A DNA stretch of 64,000 nucleotides from positions 62,001 to 126,000 of the forward strand of contig JAIQFN010000003.1 of NCBI GenBank assembly GCA_020073265.1, in the 5' to 3' direction. Position numbers and translations under genes: made by a program. The notes under the pieces are model-generated. The model saw only the letters and a program-made list of their open reading frames with translations. It was not told the DNA's origin and did no database searches. Below are positions 57,633 to 64,000 of this stretch, in pieces (position 1 is the first letter of the stretch; every line of letters starts with the position of its first letter). This DNA comes from Terriglobia bacterium (GTDB lineage: Bacteria; Acidobacteriota; Terriglobia; Bryobacterales; Bryobacteraceae).

Positions 57633-58478
57633 ATGGCTAGCACCGTCTGGAAGGGGCATCTCACCTTCGGCCTCGTTTCTTTTCCCGTAAAGCTGTTCAC
57701 TGCCGCGCGCAGCGACAGCATCAGCTTCAACCAGCTCCACAAATCCGATAACTCGCGCATCAAGCAGGTGATCTACTGCCAGGCCGAGGACAAGCCCGTC
57801 CCGCGCAGCGAAATCGTGAAGGGCTACGAGTACGAAAAGGACCGCTACGTGGTGGTGGAGGACGAGGAAATCAAGAAGATGGCGCCTGCGACGGCCAGGA
57901 TCATGGAGATCCTCGAGTTCGTCAAGACCACGGAAGTGGACCCGATCTACTTCGAAAGCTCGTTTTATATGGCGCCGGACGACGCGGGCGAGAAACCCTA
58001 CGCACTGCTGTACGACACCCTCAAGCGGACCGGCTACGTGGGCGTGGCCAAGATCGCGATGCACAATCGCGAGCACATCGTCATCTTCCGGCCGGGCAAT
58101 TTCGGGCTGATGATGCACACCATGTATTTCGCGCACGAAGTCCGCAAGGTGGAGGAGTTTCGCACCGACACCAGCCTGGTGAAGGACCAGGAGGTGAAGC
58201 TGGCCGAGATGCTGGTGCAGTCGCTGGCCGCCCCTTTCGAGCCGGAGAAATACAAGGACACGTATCGCGAGAATCTGAAAGCGCTGATCGACGCCAAGAT
58301 CAAGGGGCAGGAGGTGGTGACGCCTCCGCACGCCGAGCCCGCCAAGGTGATCGACATCATGGAGGCGCTCAAGCAGAGCCTGGCCATCGCCAAGAAGCCG
58401 CCGGCCTCGGTGGAAGTGCTGGAAGCCGAGGCGCCCAAGCAGAAGACCGCCGGCAAGAAAAAGAGCGCCCGCGGGTAG
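57633..58478 (+). CDS. ku: Ku protein (non-homologous end joining)
   Basis: A 281-residue bacterial Ku: STVWKGHLTFGLVSFPVKLF (residues 3-22), ISFNQLHKSDNSRIKQVIYC, GYEYEKDRYVVVEDEEIKKM, IYFESSFYMAPDDAGEKPYA and MVQSLAAPFEPEKYKDTYRE, then a Lys/Pro-rich C-terminal tail. Ku homodimers encircle DNA ends and recruit the ligase LigD. No ligD lies in the window, so it is encoded elsewhere. GGGAGG stands about 9 nt before the ATG. A TTGACA at 57590 and a TATAGA at 57611 could be a promoter, but the spacing (15 bp) is short. A twin-hairpin repeat follows the stop by 2 nt. Confidence 0.95.
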   Translation: MASTVWKGHLTFGLVSFPVKLFTAARSDSISFNQLHKSDNSRIKQVIYCQAEDKPVPRSEIVKGYEYEKDRYVVVEDEEIKKMAPATARIMEILEFVKTTEVDPIYFESSFYMAPDDAGEKPYALLYDTLKRTGYVGVAKIAMHNREHIVIFRPGNFGLMMHTMYFAHEVRKVEEFRTDTSLVKDQEVKLAEMLVQSLAAPFEPEKYKDTYRENLKALIDAKIKGQEVVTPPHAEPAKVIDIMEALKQSLAIAKKPPASVEVLEAEAPKQKTAGKKKSARG

Positions 58479-58480
58479 GT

Positions 58481-58527
58481 GTGGCGCACGCACTCCTGCG
58501 TGCCGCGCCGGCACTCGTGCCGACGCC
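58481..58527 (+). repeat. Twin-hairpin intergenic repeat, copy C
   Basis: It starts 2 nt after the ku stop. Hairpin 2 has the stem CGGCA/TGCCG with a CTCG loop in a GCG/CGC frame, differing from copies A/E (TTCACA/TGTGAA) and B in both arms, i.e. compensatory changes. It separates ku from the convergent DUF72 gene. Confidence 0.75.
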
Positions 58528-58533
58528 CGGGTC

Positions 58534-59262
58534 CTACGCCCCCGCCTTCGCCTGCTCCGGAAACCGCGTCAGCAATTCTTCGGCGTACAACGCCCCAGCC
58601 GGCGTTTCCTCGTGCTTGAAGAAAACATACACGTCCCTGCCCGCGCCCAGAAGTTGCTCCACGCGCCCGGCGATCTCCTTGCGGTCTTCCGCTGAATATT
58701 CCGGCATCCGCAGCCGCGAGTAAACGAAATCCGCCGTCACCACTTCCGGGATCACCAATTTCTCGGACTCGGCCAGGCACAACGCCACGCCGTGTCTCTC
58801 GAGCAGCCGGTACACCGGATCCTCGAGCCAGGACGTATGCCGGAACTCGAACGCGTAACGGATCTCGCGCGGCAGCGTGGCCAGAAAATCCCCCAGCAAG
58901 GCTTCGTCGCACTTCATCGCCGGAGGCAGTTGGAACAGCACCGGCCCCAGCCGCCGCGCCGTTCGCAACGGATCGATGGCGCGAAAGAAAACGTCCGTGA
59001 ACTCCGACGGCTTCAGCCGCTGGATGTGCGTGATGCGCATGTGCGCCTTCAGCGGAAACACAAACCCGGGCCGCGTCTCGTTGACCCAGTTTTCGAGCGT
59101 GGAGGCCGCTGGGAGCCTCCGAAACGTGTAATTGATCTCGACCGCGTTCAACCGCTGGGCGTAATAATTGAGGAATTTCCTAGCAGGCAGTTTCTCGGGA
59201 TAGAAATCCGGCTTCCAGCCCGCGTAGGCGAATCCGGAAGTTCCGCAGTAGAGATGGGCCAT
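58534..59262 (-). CDS. DUF72 family protein
   Basis: A 242-residue TIM-barrel-like DUF72 (YecE) protein. It starts LYCGTSGFAYAGWKPDFYPE, followed by FLNYYAQRLNAVEINYTFRR, WVNETRPGFVFPLKAHMRIT, LGPVLFQLPPAMKCDEALLG, YAFEFRHTSW and DVYVFFKHEETPAGALYAEE, covering the whole family length. The biochemical function is not established, though a metal- or nucleic-acid-related role has been suggested from context in other bacteria. Independent gene with GAGG upstream; convergent with ku. Confidence 0.93.
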   Translation of the reverse strand: MAHLYCGTSGFAYAGWKPDFYPEKLPARKFLNYYAQRLNAVEINYTFRRLPAASTLENWVNETRPGFVFPLKAHMRITHIQRLKPSEFTDVFFRAIDPLRTARRLGPVLFQLPPAMKCDEALLGDFLATLPREIRYAFEFRHTSWLEDPVYRLLERHGVALCLAESEKLVIPEVVTADFVYSRLRMPEYSAEDRKEIAGRVEQLLGAGRDVYVFFKHEETPAGALYAEELLTRFPEQAKAGA

Positions 59263-59321
59263 CGTTTAACCTCGCATCCAACGGCGCCAGCGGCGCATCC
59301 CATACAATAGTTCAAGTACCA

Positions 59322-61214
59322 GTGCTACCGCAAAAGCCCAAAAAACCCGCGTCGGAGCGGCTTCGAACGCTTTGGCCGGACATCCGCGAATTGATGCGTC
59401 CGCGCCGGCGCATTCTGGCCGTGGGATTCGTGCTGATGATCATCAGCCGCGTCTGCGGGCTGGTTCTTCCGACCTCGACCAAGTACCTGGTGGACAATGT
59501 CATCGGCAAGAAGCAGCTCGATCTGCTGATGCCGCTGGTGCTGGCCGTCATGGCTGCCACAATCATTCAAGGCATAACGGGATTCGCCATTACGCAACTG
59601 GTCTCCAAGGCTGCGCAGCGATTGATCGCCGAAATGCGCCGCAAGGTTCAGGCGCACATCGGCCACCTGCCGGTGTCCTACTACGATTCCAACAAGTCCG
59701 GAACGCTGGTGGCGCGCATCATGACGGATGTGGACGGAATCCGGAACCTGCTGGGCACCGGGCTGATCGAATTCCTGGGCGGCTTGCTCACAGCCTTCCT
59801 GGTGCTCGGATTTCTGCTGCGCATCAGTTGGCTTCTCACCAGCATCGCGCTGGTCATCGTCGTCGTGTTTGCGTTCGCGCTGCTACGGGCCTTCACTACC
59901 ATCCGGCCGATTTTCCGCGAACGCGGCAAGATCAATGCCGAAGTTACCGGCCGTCTGACCGAGTCGCTGGGCGGCGTGCGGGTCATCAAGGGCTATCACG
60001 CCGAGGAGAGGGAAGAGGAAGTTTTCGGCCAAGGCGTGCAGCGGCTGCTCAACAACGTTTTGAAGAGCCTGACTGCAACCTCGTTCATGAGCCTCGCGGC
60101 CACCGTGCTGATGGGCGTAGTTGGCGCGGTGATCATGTACGTCGGGGCGCGACAGATCACCGCTGGCGCAATGACCCTGGGCGACTTCATGACGTTCACC
60201 GCGCTGCTCGCGTTCCTGATCGCGCCTATGTTCCAGATTGTGGGAATTGGAACGCAGCTCACCGAAGCGCTGGCGGGACTCGAACGCACGCGCGAGGTCC
60301 TGCATGAGCGGCCCGAGGACCAGGATCCGCGCCGCGCAATTTCGCTGCCCTTGATCAATGGCCAGGTGGTGTTCGATCACGTCAACTTCGCCTACGACGC
60401 GGGCAAGACAATACTCCATGACGTCTCCTTCCGCTCCGAGCCGGACACAGTAACCGCGCTGGTGGGCCCCTCCGGCTCCGGCAAATCGACCATCATCGGC
60501 TTGATTTCGGCGTTTCACACGCCCGAATCCGGAACCATCTTCGTCGACGGCGTCGACCTGTCCACGGTGCGCCTGGATTCGTTCCGGACTCAGCTCGGCG
60601 TGGTGTTGCAGGAAACGTTCCTGTTCGACGGAACGATTCGCGAAAATGTCGCGTTCGCCCGGCCCGCCGCCACCGAGCAGCAGATCATGGAGGCCTGCCG
60701 GATCGCGCGCGTGGATGAGTTCGCCGAGGGCTTCGAGAAAAAGTACGACACCATCGTCGGCGAGCGCGGTGTCAAGCTTTCCGGCGGCCAGCGCCAGCGC
60801 GTTTCGATCGCGCGGGCGATTCTGGCCGATCCGCGCATCCTGATTCTGGACGAAGCCACGTCCAGCCTGGATTCCGAGTCCGAAGCGATGATCCAGGAGG
60901 GCTTGAAATACCTGATGCAGGGCCGCACCACGTTCGTGATCGCGCACCGGCTCTCCACTATCCGGCGCGCCGACCAGATCCTGGTGGTGGAGGCCGGAAG
61001 CATCGTCGAGCGCGGGACTCACCAGGAGTTGTATGGCGCGCAGGGCCGCTACTGGGATCTCTACACCAAGCAACACGGCCTGGAAGCCAACCTGTTCTTG
61101 GCGCCCGGCGAAGGCGAAGAGCAGGCCGCGGCGGAGGCGGCCGCCAACGGTCCCAGAGCGCAGGGCGCCGGCTCCAACGTGCTATCGGACGCCGTACGCC
61201 TCCTGCGCGGCTAA
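59322..61214 (+). CDS. MsbA-like ABC exporter (fused TM and ATPase)
   Basis: A 630-residue half-transporter. Six TM helices lie in the first ~310 residues, followed by a nucleotide-binding domain: Walker A GPSGSGKST, Q-loop VVLQETFLFDGTIRENVAFA, signature LSGGQRQRVSIARAI, Walker B ILILDEATSSLDSESE and the H-loop in FVIAHRLSTIRRAD. Such exporters act as homodimers on lipids, lipid A precursors, peptides or drugs. The substrate is not decided by sequence. The start is GTG 59322, with TACAAT 13 nt upstream. The C-terminal ~45 residues are Ala/Glu-rich and unrelated. A twin-hairpin repeat follows the stop. Confidence 0.93.
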   Translation: MLPQKPKKPASERLRTLWPDIRELMRPRRRILAVGFVLMIISRVCGLVLPTSTKYLVDNVIGKKQLDLLMPLVLAVMAATIIQGITGFAITQLVSKAAQRLIAEMRRKVQAHIGHLPVSYYDSNKSGTLVARIMTDVDGIRNLLGTGLIEFLGGLLTAFLVLGFLLRISWLLTSIALVIVVVFAFALLRAFTTIRPIFRERGKINAEVTGRLTESLGGVRVIKGYHAEEREEEVFGQGVQRLLNNVLKSLTATSFMSLAATVLMGVVGAVIMYVGARQITAGAMTLGDFMTFTALLAFLIAPMFQIVGIGTQLTEALAGLERTREVLHERPEDQDPRRAISLPLINGQVVFDHVNFAYDAGKTILHDVSFRSEPDTVTALVGPSGSGKSTIIGLISAFHTPESGTIFVDGVDLSTVRLDSFRTQLGVVLQETFLFDGTIRENVAFARPAATEQQIMEACRIARVDEFAEGFEKKYDTIVGERGVKLSGGQRQRVSIARAILADPRILILDEATSSLDSESEAMIQEGLKYLMQGRTTFVIAHRLSTIRRADQILVVEAGSIVERGTHQELYGAQGRYWDLYTKQHGLEANLFLAPGEGEEQAAAEAAANGPRAQGAGSNVLSDAVRLLRG

Positions 61215-61220
61215 GCAGGC

Positions 61221-61267
61221 GTGGCGCACGCACTCGTGCGTGCCGCGTTCACACTCGTGTGAACGCC
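61221..61267 (+). repeat. Twin-hairpin intergenic repeat, copy E (best-formed copy)
   Basis: It starts 6 nt after the exporter stop. Hairpin 1 (GGC-[GC]-ACGCA / TGCGTGCC) and hairpin 2 (GCGTTCACA / TGTGAACGC) both close on a CTCG tetraloop. It fills the 56-bp gap between convergent genes, which favours a bidirectional terminator function. Confidence 0.8.
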
Positions 61268-61270
61268 AGC

Positions 61271-61666
61271 CTATTTTTTCCGAATCACCCGATCCAAACT
61301 CCAAGGCCCGGCGCCCGCACTCACGAGCATCAAGAAAATGAAACAATACAGCACCGCCAGCTCTCCGCCGTTCGCGATCGGCCAGAATCCGTGCGGCGCA
61401 TGTTGCTTGAAATAGGCCACCGCCATTTCGCCGCACAGAATGAACGCCACCGGCCGGGTGAATAGGCCAGCCAGAATCAGCAGACCACCAAAAGTCTCCA
61501 GCACCCCGGCTGCTCCCAGCAGCGAGAACAGCCGCGCCGTGGTTCCGTGCCCCAGGCCGCCGAAGTATCCGAACAGTTTTTGAAACCCGTGGAGTGAGAA
61601 GGTAAATCCCGCCGCGATTCTCAGCAGCGAGAGCGCGTATGGTTCGAATGTGCCCTCTCGAGCCAA
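61271..61666 (-). CDS. DoxX family membrane protein
   Basis: A 131-residue four-helix membrane protein: YALSLLRIAAGFTFSLHGFQ, KLFGYFGGLGHGTTARLFSL, LETFGGLLILAGLFTRPVAF, EMAVAYFKQHAPHGFWPIAN and VLYCFIFLMLVSAGAGPWSL give the DoxX pattern including the HGFQK and G-x-F-TRP elements. DoxX-like proteins are quinol- or thiosulfate-related or structural membrane proteins with varied roles. The start is TTG 61666, 9 bp after the ferredoxin stop, with AGGG upstream; the open frame upstream overlaps the ferredoxin gene and lacks homology. Co-transcribed with the ferredoxin. Confidence 0.85.
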   Translation of the reverse strand: MAREGTFEPYALSLLRIAAGFTFSLHGFQKLFGYFGGLGHGTTARLFSLLGAAGVLETFGGLLILAGLFTRPVAFILCGEMAVAYFKQHAPHGFWPIANGGELAVLYCFIFLMLVSAGAGPWSLDRVIRKK

Positions 61667-61674
61667 GGCGGACC

Positions 61675-62058
61675 CTATCGCTTCGCGGCGGGGATGGCGT
61701 CGCCGAGGTTCATGGAGCCGCCGCCTTCGCTGACGTAGTTGCGATTCCAGGACGGAATCTCCACTTCCACGTCGCCTTCCACGATGCACTGGCAGCCCAG
61801 GCGCGAGCGCAGCGTCAACCCGGCGGCCATGTCCAGACGGTCGGCCTCATCGTCGTCCATTTCCGAAAGATTTTCCATGCCTTTGGTGACGATGACGTGA
61901 CAGGTAGTGCAGGCGCAGTTGCCGCCGCAGGCGTGCTCCAGGTGGATTCCGTTGTTCAAGCAGACGTCCAGAAGGGATTCCGGTTTCCCGTGCTCCTGAT
62001 AAGGAAGCTGGCCGGATTCGAATTCCACCGTCTTTCCGTCGATTGTGACTTTGGGCAA
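61675..62058 (-). CDS. 2Fe-2S ferredoxin (adrenodoxin type)
   Basis: A 127-residue plant/adrenodoxin-type ferredoxin. CLNNGIHLEHACGGNCACTT carries the C-X5-C-X2-C ligands, and the fourth Cys lies in RSRLGCQCIVEGDVEVEIP. DDDEADRLDMAAGLT is the acidic interaction helix. It transfers electrons in iron-sulfur assembly or to P450-like partners; the long C-terminus (WNRNYVSEGGGSMNLGDAI) is unusual. Start is TTG 62058, supported by a TATAAT only 5 nt upstream, so leaderless. It is divergent from argS. Confidence 0.9.
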   Translation of the reverse strand: MPKVTIDGKTVEFESGQLPYQEHGKPESLLDVCLNNGIHLEHACGGNCACTTCHVIVTKGMENLSEMDDDEADRLDMAAGLTLRSRLGCQCIVEGDVEVEIPSWNRNYVSEGGGSMNLGDAIPAAKR

Positions 62059-62063
62059 GTCTC

Positions 62064-62069
62064 ATTATA
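62064..62069 (-). promoter_or_regulatory. Candidate -10 box (TATAAT) for the ferredoxin-DoxX genes
   Basis: Consensus TATAAT ends five bases before the TTG start at 62058. The expected transcription start would coincide with the start codon. Confidence 0.45.
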
Positions 62070-62109
62070 TCGTGCGAGCCGCGCGCGCCCTACTGCATAC
62101 TGGTAGGAA

Positions 62110-64000
62110 GTGTTCCATCTCATCGAGAAGCAAATTTCGGAGCGCGTGGCCGAACACGTTCGGGCGCGCTACAACGTCGAGAACGTGGCCGCGCTCGAGC
62201 AGCCCAAGCAGGCCTCCTTCGGCGAGCTGGCTATCCCGGTGGCGTTTCACCTGGCGCGGCAGCTCAAGCAGGCGCCGCGCGCCATCGCCGGCCAGATTGT
62301 CGCCGACCTCGGCGCTCTCGAAGGCGTCTCGGCGCTCGAAGTAGCGGGCAATGGCTACATCAATGTCCGGCTCGATCGCGGACGCTACGCCGACGGCGTC
62401 CTCAAAGGGACCGGCGAGTCCCGCGAAAAGGTCCCCGGCAAGATCATCGTCGAACACACCAACATCAATCCCAACAAGGCCGCCCACATCGGCCACCTGC
62501 GCAACGCGATCCTGGGCGACACCTTCGTACGCATGTTGCGGCGCGGCGGTTGCAACGTTGAAGTCCAGAACTACATCGACAACACCGGCGTGCAAGTGGC
62601 GGATGTCGTGGCGGGCTTTCACTTCCTCGAGACAAAATCCGCGGCGGACGTCGAACAGCTCCTGCGCGATCCGGCCGTGCGTTTCGATTACTACTGCTGG
62701 GACCTGTACGCCCGCGTGTCGACGCATTTCAACGGGCATCCCGAGGATCTGGCCTGGCGGCTGAACACGCTGCACGAGATTGAGCACCGCACCGGGGACC
62801 GGGCGCACCTGGCGGCGATCGTCTCGAACGCGATCGTCGGCTATCACCTTGCGACCATGCAGCGGCTCGGCATCCAATATGACGTGCTGCCGCGCGAGAG
62901 CGAGATCCTGCACCTGAAGTTCTGGGAAACCGCCTTCGAGCAACTCAAGGCGCGCCAGGCGATTTATTTCGAAACCGAGGGCAAGAACAAAGGCTGCTGG
63001 GTGATGCCGGCCAGCGCCTTCAAGGAACAGACCCGCGAAGACACCGAGGACAGCAAGGTCATCGTGCGGTCCAACAACACCGTCACCTACGTCGGCAAGG
63101 ACATCGCGTATCAGCTCTGGAAGTTCGGCCTGCTTGGCAAGGATTTCTTCTACCGGCCCTGGAAGCAGGTCGACGGCCACACGGTGTACGTCAGCACTTC
63201 CGATCCGCAGCCGGCCGGCGCCCCGTCCTTTGGACACGGGGACTCGGTCTACAACGTGATCGATTCGCGCCAATCTTATCTGCAGGACGTCGTCGTCGCG
63301 GGCCTGCGGGCGCTGGGTTACGACCAACAGGCGAATCGATCGATTCACTTTTCCTACGAGATGGTGGCGCTATCGCCGCGCACCTGCGTCGAACTGGGCA
63401 TCGAGCTGTCGGAAGAGGACAAGAAACGTCCCTACGTCGAGGTCTCCGGCCGCAAAGGCCTGGGGGTGAAAGCCGACGACCTGATCGACAAGCTGATCGA
63501 GAAGGCTCTCGAAGAAGTGGACGCGCGCCATCCGGAAGCGCCCGCCGCCGAGCGCCGCACGGTAGCAACTCAAATCGCGGTCGGCGCGCTGCGCTATTTC
63601 ATGCTCAAGTACACGCGCAATTCCGTGATCGCTTTCGATTTCCAGGAGGCGCTCAGCTTCGAAGGCGAGACCGGACCGTACGTGCAGTACACCGCCGTGC
63701 GCGCGCGCAACATCCTGCGCAAACTCGCCGAGCGAGGTGAGCAGCTTCCCGACTTCGCGCGCGAGCTGGATGCAGCCGCGCTCCAGCGCCAGCTTGCATC
63801 CGAAGATTTCTGGCAACTGCTGCTGATCGCCTCCAAGGCCGACTCCGCGGTCGACCGCGCCATCTCGTCAGGCGAACCGGCGCATGTCGCCAAGTACGCG
63901 TTTCAACTGGCGCAGGCGTTCAACAATTTCTATCACGGCTATCCGGTCCTGACCGAGGAGAATCGCGAGAAGCGAATCTTCCTGCTATGGATGACCGACT
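62110..64000 (+). CDS. argS: Arginyl-tRNA synthetase (cut by window edge)
   Basis: The frame opens at GTG 62110 (FHLIEKQISERVAEHVRARY) and stays open to the window end (630 codons). Class Ia features: an N-terminal Arg-S additional domain (residues ~1-85); GKIIVEHTNINPNKAAHIGH (HIGH motif) followed by LRNAILGDTFVRMLRRGGCN; YIDNTGVQVADVVAGF; YVGKDIAYQLWKFGLL; SFGHGDSVYNVID; and VSGRKGLGVKADDLID in place of the KMSK loop. The anticodon-binding domain starts with ALRYFMLKYTRNSVIAFDF. An AGGA lies just before the GTG, and a CATACT hexamer 8 nt before it. The C-terminus lies beyond the window. Confidence 0.94.
   Translation, partial: MFHLIEKQISERVAEHVRARYNVENVAALEQPKQASFGELAIPVAFHLARQLKQAPRAIAGQIVADLGALEGVSALEVAGNGYINVRLDRGRYADGVLKGTGESREKVPGKIIVEHTNINPNKAAHIGHLRNAILGDTFVRMLRRGGCNVEVQNYIDNTGVQVADVVAGFHFLETKSAADVEQLLRDPAVRFDYYCWDLYARVSTHFNGHPEDLAWRLNTLHEIEHRTGDRAHLAAIVSNAIVGYHLATMQRLGIQYDVLPRESEILHLKFWETAFEQLKARQAIYFETEGKNKGCWVMPASAFKEQTREDTEDSKVIVRSNNTVTYVGKDIAYQLWKFGLLGKDFFYRPWKQVDGHTVYVSTSDPQPAGAPSFGHGDSVYNVIDSRQSYLQDVVVAGLRALGYDQQANRSIHFSYEMVALSPRTCVELGIELSEEDKKRPYVEVSGRKGLGVKADDLIDKLIEKALEEVDARHPEAPAAERRTVATQIAVGALRYFMLKYTRNSVIAFDFQEALSFEGETGPYVQYTAVRARNILRKLAERGEQLPDFARELDAAALQRQLASEDFWQLLLIASKADSAVDRAISSGEPAHVAKYAFQLAQAFNNFYHGYPVLTEENREKRIFLLWMTD

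Overview
This 64-kb window is GC-rich, gene-dense bacterial chromosome, most likely from an Acidobacteriota member of the Bryobacterales/Solibacterales type. The lineage call rests on two secreted proteins (and one decayed relative) that end in the TIGR03437-type C-terminal domain typical of Solibacter-like genomes, on an 'acidobacterial-type' MacB/FtsX permease, and on the futalosine route to menaquinone. There are no rRNA genes, no CRISPR array and one tRNA (Val, GAC). A Ser/Thr kinase (left edge) and argS (right edge) are cut by the window.

Layout. 0-3.5 kb: kinase start, DUF1844 protein, metallo-beta-lactamase-fold hydrolase, ribF, LacD-type aldolase. 3.7-10 kb: FtsX permease, then a leftward housekeeping run (dicarboxylate symporter, nadK, tlyA, polyprenyl synthase, xseB). 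10-13.8 kb: patatin phospholipase divergent from two related membrane proteins and a secreted OB-fold-like protein. 13.8-21.3 kb: mqnA-mqnC, a frameshifted gamma-glutamylcyclotransferase, a ParDE-type toxin-antitoxin pair, folE with two PTPS/QueD paralogues, a TlpA-like thioredoxin, glycolate oxidase GlcD and a peroxiredoxin-like gene whose CxxC motif reads TGA-x-x-C (candidate selenoprotein). 21.3-28.6 kb: TIGR03437 proteins, clpP and several decayed genes (RepA-like ATPase, a deleted BNR/TIGR03437 gene, a truncated tyrosine recombinase), then an SDR. 28.6-35.3 kb: Clp-type AAA+ ATPase, ferredoxin-type sulfite/nitrite reductase, ArnT-like glycosyltransferase, altronate dehydratase, cold-shock protein. 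36-45 kb: a periplasmic module of DUF1175 protein, alpha-2-macroglobulin with thioester motif, membrane protein, SpoIID-metallopeptidase fusion and a lone transpeptidase. 44.9-47.1 kb: RES/Xre toxin-antitoxin and an aminoglycoside-phosphotransferase-like gene next to tRNA-Val, with an anticodon-region repeat suggesting an integration footprint. 47.2-55 kb: fatty-acid beta-oxidation pair (fadJ-like, thiolase), then a nitric-oxide-response group (Crp/Fnr regulator, RIC/YtfE, NnrS). 55-57.5 kb: a compositionally distinct two-gene cassette (EEP-family nuclease plus small protein) inserted at the 3' end of a quinone-oxidoreductase-type gene and flanked by identical 132-bp direct repeats. 57.6-64 kb: Ku, DUF72, MsbA-like exporter, DoxX, 2Fe-2S ferredoxin, argS.

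Window-scale patterns. First, a ~47-bp twin-hairpin repeat occurs at least five times, each time 2-6 nt after a stop codon and in the sense orientation of the preceding gene, with compensatory changes in the second stem. Second, many genes that begin transcription units have a TANNNT hexamer only 5-10 nt before the start codon and no clear Shine-Dalgarno sequence, which suggests frequent leaderless transcripts. The strongest candidates for something new are the UxxC peroxiredoxin-like selenoprotein, the repeat-flanked nuclease cassette and the twin-hairpin family.
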